Below, one piece after another: positions 1 to 12,475 of a stretch of DNA of 64,000 nucleotides (the first letter of the stretch is position 1; each line of letters begins with the position of its first letter). The stretch is taken from assembly GCA_963573385.1 (NCBI GenBank), contig CAUYLG010062084.1, positions 124,001-188,000 of the forward strand, given 5' to 3'. The position numbers and the translations under genes are program-made. The notes under the pieces were generated by a model. The model searched no databases and was not told the origin of the DNA. It saw only the letters and a list, made by a program, of their open reading frames with translations. Origin of the DNA: Cacajao melanocephalus (lineage: Eukaryota > Chordata > Mammalia > Primates > Pitheciidae).

Positions 1-1931
1 TGGACAGCAAGTTAAAGCTTAGAGCTGTGTGATTCTATTTCCTGAGAAGGAAGATGTATGCATACGATTAATATGCAATCAAAGAGCAAGGCAGTGCACG
101 TGCATTATACTGGAAATTCCTTCATGTTTTATTAATTTAAACTACATGAAAATATCTAGCTGGAACAAAAGCCACAGCTCGAAACCTCAGGCCACTGAAC
201 CTCTGTTGATGAACAGCGAGAGTCACCCTAATCTGTGACTAGTGTTGTTGGCATAGAGAAAGTAAACAATAATAGAAGTAGGTGAGAACAAATCACTCCA
301 AAGACATAACCCCGCCAGTGAGGGGTTTGTAATCTAGATTGACTCATTAAATTCTTATGTGAATTGAATGCATTCCCCCACTTGTCTCCTGCATTCTTTT
401 CTGTGTCTGTCATACAAGGGATCGTTAGCATCTTCAGAACAAAAAGTGTGGGGAGGGGGGAGTAAGCGGCTGCTTCTCGGTGGGAACCCGTCATTTGACA
501 GAGAGCAAGATAACCATGTCCAAGATCAACACCACCAGATATTATAAAATGTTTCTCTAAGTCTGAGCGGTTCTCACAATATCAAGAAAATATGTATGCA
601 GTGTGTTATTTTTGTAAAGAATTCTATTTTTCCATAACCTTTCACTTAGCTCTCAGGATTTTTTTAAGTTGTTTTTTTTTTTAAAGAAAAATATAAGTCG
701 TTTCCTAAGACTTGGTTTAATAGACCATTTAAAGAAACAGAAAACATGTAATATAGGAGTTGGTTGGTGCATTCCCTTAGCATGTGTTAGATCAGGAGAA
801 AAAAACAATTAGCCGTGGCTTAACCGTAAGGATTATTCATCGCTGCCCTCATGAGAGTCTGGAGGGGTCGGTGGGTGCAGGGTAGTTCAGCAGCTCAAGG
901 GTGCCCTTGTGGGCCAGACTTCCTATTCCTCTGTTCCGCCATACTCTGTGGATTGGTTTTTCACTCTAATATTTGTCAGCTCAGAGTCCAAAGTTAGCTA
1001 ACAACGCTTTCGGTATCATATCCTCTCACTGGCATCCCTAGCAATTGAGAACTGGGCAGAGGCAAAAACACTTTGTCCTTGCTGGGCTCCCTTTGGATTC
1101 TGGAAGGGAAGCCCTCTGTAGATGTCTCTTTGCATCTTGTTGGCCACACTGGGTCTCATGGCCATACCTAGATCAACCACTTAATAAAATGAAAAGAAAG
1201 TCAGGCCCATTGTGATTCCCTCCTGGAATACAATCTTTGCCCAATACCTGCTGGAGGTGGATGGGGCAGGGGGAAAATTATGAGCAAATGGCTATTGCAT
1301 AGGCAGGGAACCCTATCCCGATGTCTATCTCAGTGCTCAGGTCACCTGCTCCCCATTCTCCAAAACCCTTCCATCCATGGTGCTTCCTTGAACCTTCCCA
1401 AGAATGGCTCAGGTAAAGTAGCTGCATACCAGCTGGGATGTTATATTTGAAATCTGTTTCCTTTATGTGTTTCCAGATACTTTCCTATTATTTTTCATTA
1501 TTCCGTTGCTCTGTGTATGTAATTTTTCTTCTGGTAGCATCTGTCTCTTACTCTTTTGTCTCTGAGCCTTCTCTCCTATCACCTCTCATGTTTGAATAAT
1601 CTTGTACTTGTACATCTACACATCCTATACTTCTATTTCACTAAAAGTAAAAAAAAAATGCAGGTAAATCTGCTTATGGCTCCTACATTCAGGATGCTAT
1701 TCTTAAAGCTGTGACTTTGGTCTCTGGGATCAGAGCTGCCAAAAGCAAGACAAGTTCCCTGGCCAAGTGCTCTCAATGACAACAGACAGGACGGCAGGAG
1801 CACTACTCGCTTCACTGCCATCTTCCTGTCTCTTTAGAAAATCCTGTTTAAGGTGACTTGCAACTGGGCTGATGAGGGTCCCTTCCTCATTTATCTCCCA
1901 TGAGCAACCATCAGATACATTTAGCTGGGAA
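1..1931. other. No gene seen; mostly single-copy DNA
   Basis: All open frames here are short and without recognisable domains. Around 840-1180 the wording (a 'tctgttccgccat' phrase, then 'gttggccacactgggtc') resembles the same old interspersed family I suspect at 6140-7045, in + orientation, but I cannot name it. A G-rich run lies at 448-461. Nothing else is supportable. Confidence 0.5.
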
Positions 1932-1955
1932 ACACACACACACACACACACACAG

Positions 1956-1986
<31 letters not shown>

Positions 1987-1996
1987 TACACACACA
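1932..1996. repeat. (CA)n microsatellite, interrupted
   Basis: A CA dinucleotide run of about 65 bases is broken by single changes (CAGACA, CATACA), which usually lower length instability. Open frames here encode only Thr/His or Val/Cys repeats and are not genes. Confidence 0.95.
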
Positions 1997-2208
1997 ATCT
2001 CATTTGATAGAAGGGTTCCTATCAGCCTGCCTAGTCAATAACAGCTACTGTCCTCTCCTTCCTCTGCACAGGGCCCAGCTCTGCAGCAGGTCCCAGGGAC
2101 AAACCTGACCTGAAGCAGGACAGGCTCAAACAGCTCAGCTCCCACACCCTGGCTTTTAGGGTTTATCTAGTCCCAGTAGAACATGATAAGGAAACTGCTA
2201 ATTTCCTT

Positions 2209-2270
2209 GAAAAAGAAAGAAAAGGAAGGAAGGAAAGAAGGGAGGGAGGGAGGGAGGGAAGGAAGGAAAT
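2209..2270. repeat. Purine-rich GAAA/GGGA/GGAA tract with a G-quadruplex motif
   Basis: The + strand is nearly all purine. The core at 2240-2258 is five GGG runs separated by single A bases, which fits the classic intramolecular G-quadruplex pattern on the + strand. The flanks are GGAA and GAAA units. Confidence 0.9.
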
Positions 2271-2519
2271 CCAGATCTGCGTAGGTTAACAAAGAAGGGA
2301 GGTTCTCCCTGCAGGAAGCAGCAGCAGGATTTTGAAGGCCAGAGGATTGTTCTCTGTGAACGCTCACTAATTATTAACCTCCCCACAACCAAGGCTGGCC
2401 TTGCCAGGTTGGGTCAGCAGAGGGGGCTGCGTTCCCTCCCTGTGTGGCCATGTCACCAGCCTTTTGACCTCCTGGGTTACAGCTGAGGAGAGGTTGCAAC
2501 ATATAAACAAGAATGTTCT

Positions 2520-2832
2520 TTCTTTTTTTCTTGCGTGTTTTTTTTTTTTTTTTTTGTCTCCCTCTGTCACCAGGCTGGAGTGCAGTGGCGGGTATCTTGG
2601 CTCACTGCAACCTCCGCCTCCCTAGTTCAAGTGATTTTCCTGCCTCAGGTTCCTGAGTAACTGGGATTATAGGCGTGCGCCACCATGCTCACTTAATTAT
2701 TTTGTATTTTTAGTAGAGACGAGGTTTCGCTGTGTTGGCCAGGCTAGTCTCGAACTCCTGCCCTCAGGTGATCTGCTCACCTCGTCCTCCCAAAGTGCTG
2801 GGATTACAGGCATGAGCCACCAGGCTAGGCCC
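2520..2832 (-). mobile_element. Alu SINE (antisense, full length)
   Basis: Reads as poly-T followed by the reverse complement of an Alu, including 'ggctggagtgcagtggc' and, near the end, 'gctgggattacaggc'. A 12-base TSD (ataaacaagaat) lies at 2503-2514 and 2833-2844 and can be extended to 17 bases with one mismatch. The T tail is interrupted (2520-2555). Confidence 0.95.
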
Positions 2833-3022
2833 ATAAACAAGAATTTTCTAAAGAGACAAGAAGATAGCAGTAAACAGAAATGACTCCACTTTAGCTTCCT
2901 GCAAGTCTTGTGGGGTCAGCTTCCAGCCTGGCTCTACCCGCCTTAGATCAGAAGCCATTCACAACAGAGTAACAAGAGGCTCTGTGGACTGCCAGAGGCT
3001 AGAAGCAGCTCAAGGCAACAAG

Positions 3023-3237
3023 CAGAGCTCCTCAGCCAGGAGCAATTTTCCCCCCAAGAGGCATTTCACAATGTCTGGAGGCATTTTTGGTTGTCACAAC
3101 CAGGAGGGGTGATACTACTGAATCTAGTGAGCAGAGGCCAGGGATGCTGCTAAACATCCTGAAACGCACAGGGCAGGCCTCCCAGCATGGAATTTTCTGG
3201 CCCCAAATGCCAGTAGGGCTGTGGTTGAGAAACCCTG
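3023..3237 (-). mobile_element. hAT-type MITE, MER3-like
   Basis: About 215 bp with imperfect terminal inverted repeats: 'cagagctcctcagcc' on the left and 'gttgagaaaccctg' on the right. The interior ('aatgtctggaggcattttt', 'ggccagggatgctgctaaac') matches my memory of the MER3 family. An 8-bp TSD is not clear. Confidence 0.7.
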
Positions 3238-3808
3238 CCCTGGAGGAATACACTAGCCCACCTTCAAAAGAAAAACAGGGGACTGTGAATCTGATTCTGC
3301 CAGCATTAGCCCATCACCATCACCAACCTGGAGACTTCTAGGGGAGGGGAAGAGGGGCACAAAGGACTCTGTATTAGAAAGTCACCAGTGATCTCTGAAG
3401 CTCATGGGAGAGGGAGGGCGTGGGGCCCCACATTAAGCCTGAGCAAGAGCAGACTCCAAGAAAGCCATACCAGCAGCTTGACATGAGTCCTCTGGAATTC
3501 AGAAGAAAGAGGAGCTGGTAACCGGCTGTTCCAGGTACACATCTAAACACAGGAGGCTGACTAGCGCCAGCAGAACAACCAGAGGAAAGGCTGCATAGGG
3601 AGGAAGCTGCACTTCTACCCACAGCACAAAAGGGCTGACCTAGGGGTGTCATTTAAAAAAAAAAAAGACTCTACCTACAAGTACCTACAAGGACTCTTTG
3701 GAAGAACAGACTTCACCCTGCACAGGGACAGACTGCTAGGATCCCAGGGGCTGAGTGTGACTCACAAACACATAGCCAGAGGAAAAGTATTGCCAGAGAT
3801 AGATTCCA
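3238..3808. other. No gene or repeat recognised
   Basis: Single-copy-looking sequence with one A-run near 3655. Short open frames on both strands carry no recognisable domain. Confidence 0.4.
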
Positions 3809-3819
3809 AGAAAGGATTT

Positions 3820-3942
3820 TTTAAAGAGCTGGGGTCTTGCTTTGTTGCCCAGTCTGGAGTGCAGTGGTATAATCATAGCTCACTGCAGCTTTGACCTCCC
3901 AGGCTCAAGCAGTCCTCCCACCTCAGCTTCCCCAGTAGCTGG
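3820..3942 (-). mobile_element. 5'-truncated Alu fragment with perfect TSD
   Basis: About 120 bp of antisense Alu 3' half, from 'ggggtcttgctttgttgcc' to 'cagtagctgg'. It is flanked by an identical 11-base duplication (agaaaggattt) at 3809-3819 and 3943-3953. The tail is short (TTTTTAAA). Truncation at the 5' side is the expected outcome of incomplete target-primed reverse transcription. Confidence 0.88.
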
Positions 3943-4294
3943 AGAAAGGATTTCTGAGAAACTCACAAAGGGACTCCAGGAGAGAAAGTCATTTTGGACA
4001 TCAGTCCCGCCCAGAGAGGACCACTGCCAGATGTCAATGGTGTCCCTAACTCTCTGCACCCCACCCACTGCCTGACCCTGGGGAGCCAAAGCAGCTGCCA
4101 GTGAGCGTGAGAGGAGGGAAAGCAAGGAGGGAGAATGAGCCCACCATGCCCCTCTCTGGCTGGTTTTAAGTAGGAAGAAGGCCCAAGCTGCGGAGGAGAG
4201 AAGCTGCTGTGTGATAAAAATATCACATTTTGAAATTGCACCGGGCTGAACCAGAGACATGTGATTGTCAGACTGGACTGGGATCTTGGTTCTC

Positions 4295-4915
4295 TAAGAA
4301 TAACCATCCAGGAATGTAAAATGGCATAGCTTCTGTGGAAAACAGTATGGCGGTTTCTCAAAAAGTTAAAAATAGCATTACTATATGATTCAGCAATTCC
4401 ACTTCTGGGTATACACCCAAAAGAATGGAAAGCAGGGAACTTGAAAGAGGACATTTGCACACCCATGTTCACATCAGTGTGGTTCACAATAGCCAAAAGG
4501 TGGAAGCAACCCATGTATCCATCGACAGACCAAAAGACACACAAAATGTGGTACAGACATACAGTGCAATATGATTTGGCCTTAAAAAGGAAGGAAATTC
4601 CAACACACACTACAATACCGATGAGTCTTGAGGACATTATGCTAAGTAGGAAGAGCCAGTGACAAAAGGATAAACATTGTATGGTTCCATTTACATGAGG
4701 TACATGGTCAAGTTCGTAGGAACAAAGTAGAATGGTGGTTGCCAAAGGCTGGGGAGGGGAGAATGGAAAGCTAATATGTCATGGGTGCAGAGTTTCAGTT
4801 TGGGAAGATGGAAAGAGTTCTGAAGATAGGTGGTAGAGATGACTGTATGATGATGCAAATGTACTTAACACCACTTAAAAATGGTTAAAATGGTAAATTT
4901 TATGTTACCCATAGA
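4295..4915 (+). mobile_element. L1M-type LINE 3' end (end of ORF2 plus 3' UTR)
   Basis: Contains the typical ORF2 C-terminal stretch ('tggaaaacagtatggcggtt', 'cacttctgggtatacaccc') followed by an L1M 3' UTR ('agaatggtggttgccaaagg', 'ggttaaaatggtaaatttta'). The copy is old and 5'-truncated. A 260-codon frame on the opposite strand (3963-4745) is antisense to this element and is not a gene. Confidence 0.9.
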
Positions 4916-5834
4916 TTCCCACAATCTTTTAAAAACTGGAAACAAAGAAACAAATAATAACCACCAAGATTATATGATCTGACCAAGACTTCTTCCAAAG
5001 AGCAAGGAAGAGTGAGGCCACAGAGTAAGCTCAATGGGATCACTGAGTGGGAAATGAAGTCAGTTTCTACCTGCGTCTTGAGAATTCTGAGCTGTTTAAT
5101 AAACTCGCTGCTCTTCTTTAACTCCCTGCCACTTGGCAATGCCCCAGACTACAAGCATCCCTTTGCTGCCGACCCCTTAACCTGTCTTCTGAGCGCTAAT
5201 CTGTGACCAGGACTGCCTGTCCCTGGATACTTACCACTGGTGGTGTCAAGCAAAGGAAAACACGTTTCCAGAGCGGAACACCTTTGCAATGACCCAGCTT
5301 GATTTTCTCTTTATGGTAAGTAAAATGGACTCTTTTTTTTTGGTACACAGTTCTATGAGTTTTAACACATGTAGTAGCTTTGCTTTTAAAATCACAATAA
5401 TACCAGAACCCCTCATAGTTATGGAGTGAAGAATCAAGATGACCTAATTTACAGTGACAAAGAAGAGCCCTGTATCCCATTCCTATGGCTGAAGTTCCTA
5501 ATACTTTCTCCTGGACATTCAGGCTCCAAACCTTCACCTGCCTCCCCTCTTCTTCTACTCATTTTCCCACATTCAGAGCTGCAGCACAGATAAGGTGGGC
5601 TGTAGGGTGGGCACAATTTTCTGAGGGCTGGAGAGAGCTCCACTGTCTTCCCTCCCACACAGAAAGTGAGCACACTGAAATGCAAGTTCATGAGAGTGAC
5701 TTTATGCAGGCAGAGCCTCAAATATGTCCTCAAACATTTCAATGTTGGTGCTTTGTTATTTGTAATGAATTGTTTAACGGATACAGGACACAATAGGTAT
5801 CAACAGCCTGATGACTGAGAAGGATGCCAGCTAT
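4916..5834. other. No gene or repeat recognised
   Basis: Single-copy-looking sequence. Open frames of about 100 codons on both strands (for example around 5449-5796) overlap one another and lack domains, so they look like chance frames. Confidence 0.4.
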
Positions 5835-6003
5835 TCAAGAGAACTTTGATCTGGTTTCAAATCCTAGCTCTACCACTTCCTAGCAAGGCTTTGTCCTTGA
5901 AATATTGGTGCTTCACATTTTTCATCTGTAAAGTCAGTCTACAGTTGTTATGGGGATTAATAAGATAAAGCATTCCACACACAATAGGTATTCAATAAAT
6001 GAC
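5835..6003 (+). mobile_element. MIR SINE
   Basis: Order of MIR landmarks: 'caaatcctagctctaccac', then 'tttttcatctgtaaagt', then a tail ending 'ggtattcaataaatga'. Old and diverged. Confidence 0.8.
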
Positions 6004-6139
6004 AGCCTTCCGTGCGTGTGAATATGACCTAAAATGGAACTGTGGAATTGCAATAAATAAAACTTTTCTCTACTTTTACTTGGGCTCTTAAAAAATTAAG
6101 AGACTCTTTCTGCTCCCATCACGAGACTAATGCACATGC

Positions 6140-7045
<906 letters not shown>

Positions 7046-7054
7046 ACATCAAAA

Positions 7055-7143
7055 ATAACATCTCTGAGGGCGGGGACCAAATCTAACGCTGCATTTTTGC
7101 TTAACAGAGGGCTACGTGTTTAATAGATGCTCAATAGATGATA
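7055..7143 (+). mobile_element. L2 LINE 3' end fragment
   Basis: Matches the L2 3' terminus pattern: 'tctgagggcggggacc' then 'gatgctcaatagatg'. Short and diverged. Confidence 0.6.
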
Positions 7144-7359
7144 ACTGAAATAGCCATTCAGATCCTTAAAAAAGCAACAGACTGGTATAATAAAAGACTT
7201 TTAAAGCATAAGCATATCCCTGATTACTAATCACAGATAGCAAATGTCTAGTAAGCACCCCCTACATTTCTTGGTAGAAAAGCATGTCTCCTGGCCTCTC
7301 GAAAGGACTTATTGGTCTAAGGAAGGATGGGATTTCCAATTTATGAAAATCTGTAGTTA

Positions 7360-7770
7360 TTCACTAATTTGACAAATATCATTGAACAATTATAAGTGCT
7401 AGATTTGAGGATCTATTGTTGAACTTGATACATATGGTCTCCATCCTCAGGAGCTTAAGGGGGTGAAAAAGAGACATTAAACAAACAAACACTATATTTA
7501 TGGGCAATTCAGGAAAAGACCTGTAAGTGCTAATGAGGGCCAGGATCCGAGAAAGCCTAGCTAGTCTAGGAATCAGAAAAGGTTTGACTGAGGAAGGGCT
7601 ACTGAATGTAACAGGTGAAAAGGAAGTAGAAGTTGCCTTCATTTAATTAGAAAAAGTTCCACTGGAAGGTTAGATTTAAGGAAATCTGTGCATGCAGGTG
7701 TGGAGTTAAATGTTAATGCAGGCAGAAGGAATGACTTATTTAAAACATTCAGCAATGAATTAAGGATAAG
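7360..7770 (-). mobile_element. L2 LINE fragment (antisense)
   Basis: Begins like the reverse complement of the L2 3' end ('ttgacaaatatcattgaac') and continues through 'ccatcctcaggagctta' and 'aaggtttgactgaggaagg', both L2 landmarks in antisense. The right boundary is approximate. Confidence 0.65.
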
Positions 7771-8329
7771 GAAGAAAAAATAACCAGAGGTGACATGTAT
7801 TGCAGTAGTGTTTGTCAGAAGACTTGAAGCTTTAATTATGAAACAGCAAATCAAGTTTGAATACCTCCTTAGTCGAGAAAATTTAGTAAATCTCTCCATT
7901 CTCATACTTCAACACTCCATATCACTGCCTAGTTACAAGGCTTAAAATAGAAAGGGTCACTTGCTTTACGATTCAGTTCTGTACAATGACGTTTCCCCCA
8001 CAAGCATCTCGAAGGCTTTTTCTGTCACATCTGATTACATGGAAAGCCTTTATGACTATGTATTTTATGATATAGTTGTGAAATAATTATTTACTTATAA
8101 AATAAATATTCAGCCATTAATCTAGTTTTTAAAAATAATAATTTACCTTTTACCTAAGACTTTGCATGAGAGAGCTGGCAAATCTCAGAAAAACAGGTAC
8201 CCATTATTATGTTACCTGGATATATTTCAGCAGCGTGTCTGTGTGTGCTTGTCTTGCTAGAAAGGGGCCCTAAATCAAGTATGGCAGGTCCTCAAATACC
8301 ATCATTCTATACAACATCTTTTCAATATA
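7771..8329. other. No gene or repeat recognised
   Basis: AT-rich sequence with no supportable feature. Bases 8329-8343 are the left TSD of the next Alu. Confidence 0.4.
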
Positions 8330-8343
8330 ACATTGATGAGAAA

Positions 8344-8930
<587 letters not shown>

Positions 8931-9289
8931 TCAGGTAAATAATTCTTACTTGTTTTTATTCAGCTTTCTTAAGTGTGTCTATAGCTCACATTTATTTCAA
9001 TATTTAATATTAGAAGTGTGTTGAGTCTTATTTAGATTTTTAGTAATGTTTTTGTGACCAGAAATACGCTGTAAGAACTTCCTTGTTTATGTGATTTAGC
9101 CTATGGTAAAGCAGTTCTGTGGTACTTCGTTTCACTTACAGTTGCAGTTTCTGAGAACCTATCGACCATGTTAAGACTTAACTGTACTATAATGTGTTTT
9201 TTCTTCATTGATTCCTACCAGGGTAATAAAATTGTCAACCTAAGGGAACAAATAAATTCTAGAAGTAAAGGCTTTCTACACAGTTGCTG
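8931..9289. other. No gene or repeat recognised
   Basis: AT-rich with no supportable feature. Confidence 0.4.
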
Positions 9290-9890
9290 CAGAAATACCA
9301 ACCATATGCTGTTGAGACAAATGGTTTAACAGCTCACCATTGGCCAAATAAGGTCTGTCTCACCCCTGCTGCATTTGCACATGCTTTTCCATTAGCCCCA
9401 AACCACTCCTCTCACACCCGTTACTCTTGCTTTAAATGGGACCCAAGGCTCAGCTGCCCACCATACAGTCAGCGAAGTCACTTGTTAAATACAGCTTCCC
9501 TGCCGTACCTTCAGAGATTCTGTTATAACTTGAAAGGGGAGAGGGAGGCAGAGAATATGAGTTTTTGTCCCCTCCCCAAGTTCATACCAAAGAATGAGCA
9601 AATTGGGAACCAACGCTCACACCCTCTCCAAATACCACTTTCTCTTGGAAATCTCACCTAATCCTCTCAGCTTCCCTCTCTGTTCTCCTAAACATGGTAT
9701 ACTTGTAACCTGACTTTGGCACTCAGCACACCCAACCATGTGCTTCCCTGCCTCTCCTCCTCCTCTCCCCCATGAACCCCTCCAAGGCAGATCCATCCTA
9801 TTCCTCTTCCAATTCCTAGCACAAGGCTCAGAATCTTTGAATCATTCATACATGGTCGTGGAATGAATCAGTAAATGAACAACTCTAGGA
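9290..9890 (+). mobile_element. L2 LINE fragment (3' part)
   Basis: Landmarks in L2 order: 'gcatttgcacatgcttttcc' near the start, a pyrimidine-rich middle, and 'cctagcacaaggctcag' followed by 'ggaatgaatcagtaaatga' at the end. The copy is diverged and may be interrupted around 9520-9650. Confidence 0.65.
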
Positions 9891-10559
9891 AAACATGTTC
9901 ACTAGTTCTTGAAGATCAACGGGTTTAGTTGGGGGCTGGTTCTTTGGCGCTCAGGTGTGTCTGCCGGAACCTTCTACTGTTTCTCCTTTCGGGTGGGCTC
10001 TGTCTCCAGGAGCAGATCCCCTCCCTGCGGCCCCATAGGATAGCCCTTCTTCTGTGAGCTCTGACTTCAGGCCCGACAAGGATGCTTTCCCTTTCCTTTG
10101 ACTGGGAGTGGATTTAAAACAGTATTAAACTTTAACAACAGACGTTTAATTGCACAAATTGCAGACTTGAGAGTCCAGGTTCTGAAAGGCATCAAATTTG
10201 AATGAAAGGGAAACGTGTGATTTGGGTGAGAATTCTCAGTACATTTTAATAGGATTCCACCAACTAATTTATCTCCTGGCTTCCACAAACACCATAATAA
10301 ACTTGTCATTTTCTGAGAATTAACTGTTCGATGAGACGTGTCTGGACAATTGCATATTAACAATCTTCTGAACTCGTCGCCATAACGGGAGGGCAAAGCG
10401 AATGACTGCAGAAAGAAGAAATAAAACGGGGACCGGCAGCTTTGGGGTGCGCTTCGGCGGCAGCGCTGCTGTGAGGGGACTGAATAAATGGGAGGCGACA
10501 CTGCCTCTTCCAAAAAAAAAAAAAAAAAAAAACTGAGAAAGAAACCGGAGGACGTGGCC
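9891..10559. other. CpG-island shoulder; A-run; no recognised gene
   Basis: From about 10370 the sequence becomes richer in CpG. A pure A-run (10512-10532) sits 24 bases after AATAAA (10483-10488), which resembles a retrocopy tail, but I see no recognisable transcript upstream. A 148-codon minus-strand frame (10067-10513) has no domain I know. Confidence 0.4.
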
Positions 10560-10990
10560 GTTCAGGAATGCCTGCCTCGTGATTCTAATTTACCATTCCA
10601 GAGCTTCAGTCCCGCTGCCTGCGCGTTCACAATATAAACAGGAAGGATTAGGGTGACCCACGTCCCAAAAGACTGAAGCAGTCCGCGGAAAGCTCTGGTC
10701 ACCTTGCATCCCGAGCAGCCTGCCCCTTGATGACAAACGTCCCAGATTCGGGCGTTCTTTTGTAGTTCCTGGGAAAGCGCGGCTAATCCGTGCGAGCCCG
10801 CGCGCGTCGCGGCTGCATTCAGCTCGTTCGCACAATGCGCCGGCGGAGCTCCTCGGCCGCAGGGACCCGCGGGACGCCGGCTCCCTGGGCCCCGACCTCG
10901 GCCCTGGGCTCGGCGTCACCTCCAGGTTCGTGCGGCCTCGAGGTTCTCGGCGCAGACGCGGGTGTGTGTGGGCGTGCGGGAGGAGTGAGA
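10560..10990. promoter_or_regulatory. CpG island (core 10741-10990), probable promoter
   Basis: By eye about 35 CpG dinucleotides fall in 240 bases (10741-10980), in a window otherwise strongly CpG-depleted outside Alus. The region is not inside a repeat. Islands of this kind mark promoters, often bidirectional. No TATA box is obvious. An ATG at 10835 with A at -3 opens a 113-codon Arg/Ser/Ala/Gly-rich frame to 11176, and a minus-strand frame starts near 10919. Neither translation is recognisable. It could serve a lncRNA, an alternative first exon of a gene outside the window, or an orphan island. Confidence 0.7.
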
Positions 10991-11090
10991 AGGAAAAGTG
11001 GTGGCTGCTTGGAGAAAAGGGAAAAGCAGGACGGATCAGGTTGGTCTCTTTCCCCCAACCTGCTCTTGCTCACTTCTCTTTTCTTCCCAG

Positions 11091-11172
11091 GCTCCCCTCC
11101 ACTTCCTAAGCCCTCCCTTCTCCGCCCCTCTCTCCTTTTTCGTTCTCTTCGCACTTTTCAGTGCGCCAGGCT
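11091..11172 (+). other. Candidate exon just downstream of the CpG island
   Basis: A strong 3' splice-site pattern precedes 11091: a long pyrimidine tract ending 'cttttcttcccag', with a branch-point-like 'tgctcac' about 18 bases upstream of the AG. At 11173 a donor-like GTAAGA follows, giving an 82-nt segment. No first-exon donor upstream is decisive. This is inference from splice-site shape only. Confidence 0.3.
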
Positions 11173-11202
11173 GTAAGAGCCTTACAGGGAGTGGCTGAAT
11201 TG

Positions 11203-11335
11203 TAACAACTCTGTGAAGTAGGTACATTTTGCAGATGAGGAAACTGAGGCACAAACGAGTCCAGCGAACACTGGATGTGGAACCAGGCCTCCAGAGCGTG
11301 CTTTCTCCACCACTAAGCTACAAGCTGCTGATGTC
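11203..11335 (-). mobile_element. MIR SINE (antisense)
   Basis: Reverse-complement MIR core: 'gcagatgaggaaactgaggc', then 'tggaaccaggcctccagag', then 'ccaccactaagctac'. Confidence 0.85.
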
Positions 11336-11939
11336 ACTAGCAAGGACTTTCCGGTAACCTGCATTGTCACCCTGTCATAAACATATCTATGTTTCCATCT
11401 CAACGGCCTCATTTAGAGAGAGCAAGGAGTTGACACGGCAGTCAAATGGAGAAGACGTGGAAGAGACGGTTTAGTGTATCAAAGCATTTTCCACCAGCAA
11501 AGCCTGGCCCGGGTAGAAGTTCTCTTGCTTCAGTAAGGGCGCAGGTCCAATGAGCGCGCCCACCTCCACCAGCTCCACTTTCCCCTAAAGAAACTGAGGA
11601 GAAAAATCTCCATCTCTGAGAAGGGTGTTTAAAAGCCAACCTGTGAAAAACATGGATGAAAGGAGGGTTTATTAATAGATGACAAATGATCTCCTTGGTG
11701 TTCTGGAAAATACCTGAAATAGTATGCTGCATACCTGGGAATAATGTAATAATTCAGAAAGCAACAAGGCAGGAAACAAAATCCGGAAAGTTCAGGGACA
11801 TTTGTTGAGATTTTGGAGCATGAGTCAGAAAACTGGGCTGAATAAGTTGGAGCAGGGGGAGGGCATGTTTCAGCTTCATTAGAGATTAAAGAAATGAAAT
11901 TAAACAGCAAAGAGATACCAGATTTCACCTATGAAGCAG
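11336..11939. other. No gene or repeat recognised
   Basis: Single-copy-looking sequence with no supportable feature. It lies immediately downstream of the CpG island and MIR. Confidence 0.4.
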
Positions 11940-12475
11940 GGCGTGGAGGTAAGAGCTAATGACACAGAATGTGCCATCTCATATATTGCTGGTGGGAGTG
12001 CAAACTGACACACTTAAGAGATGATTTGGAAATACTGATCAAATGCCTCAAAACATGTGTATTTTTGGCCCAATAGTTCTCTTTATGGAGTTTTATCCTA
12101 AGATCATAACTGACAATATGCCAGATAACTTGGATAGAAGAAGAGTCAATGTGCTGTTCTTAATACCGAAAGAATGAAAACAGATCTAAATGCCCATCAA
12201 CAGGAAACTGTTTAGAAATGTTATAGTAATCCATACAAGGGAAAACTGTTTACGATATATTGGTAACAGAAAGAAAGCAAATTTTAAAAGAGTGCATATC
12301 ACAGTACATTTTTTGGAAAAAAAAAAAGGATAAGGAAATATGTCTGGAAGAGCATGCAAAATGTTAACTGTGCTTAATGGCTGTGAATGAGTTTTATGTT
12401 CTCCTGTTTTTCCATATTTTCCAGTGTGTCATCAATGAATATCTGTTATATCAGTAATAAAGAAAATCAAAATGT
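11940..12475 (+). mobile_element. Old L1M/HAL1-like LINE 3' end
   Basis: 'attgctggtgggagtgcaaa' and 'atgcccatcaacaggaaac' are ORF2 C-terminal landmarks. The end ('ccatattttccagtgtgtc', then 'cagtaataaagaaaatc') is like HAL1/L1M 3' UTRs. Diverged, with small indels. Confidence 0.7.

Noticed and set aside
1872..2108. Open frames over the (CA)n run
   Set aside because: They are dinucleotide-repeat translations (Thr-His or Val-Cys repeats) with no coding value.
3963..4745. 260-codon open frame on the minus strand
   Set aside because: It lies largely antisense to an L1M 3' end, has no domain I know, and L1 antisense strands often give long chance frames.
10067..10513. 148-codon minus-strand frame next to the CpG island
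   Set aside because: Position is suggestive, but composition is ordinary, no domain is visible, and it begins beside an A-run. Not enough to call a gene.
10483..10532. AATAAA 24 bases before a 21-base A-run, resembling a processed pseudogene tail
   Set aside because: No recognisable transcript sequence precedes it, and I found no target-site duplication. Coincidence cannot be excluded.
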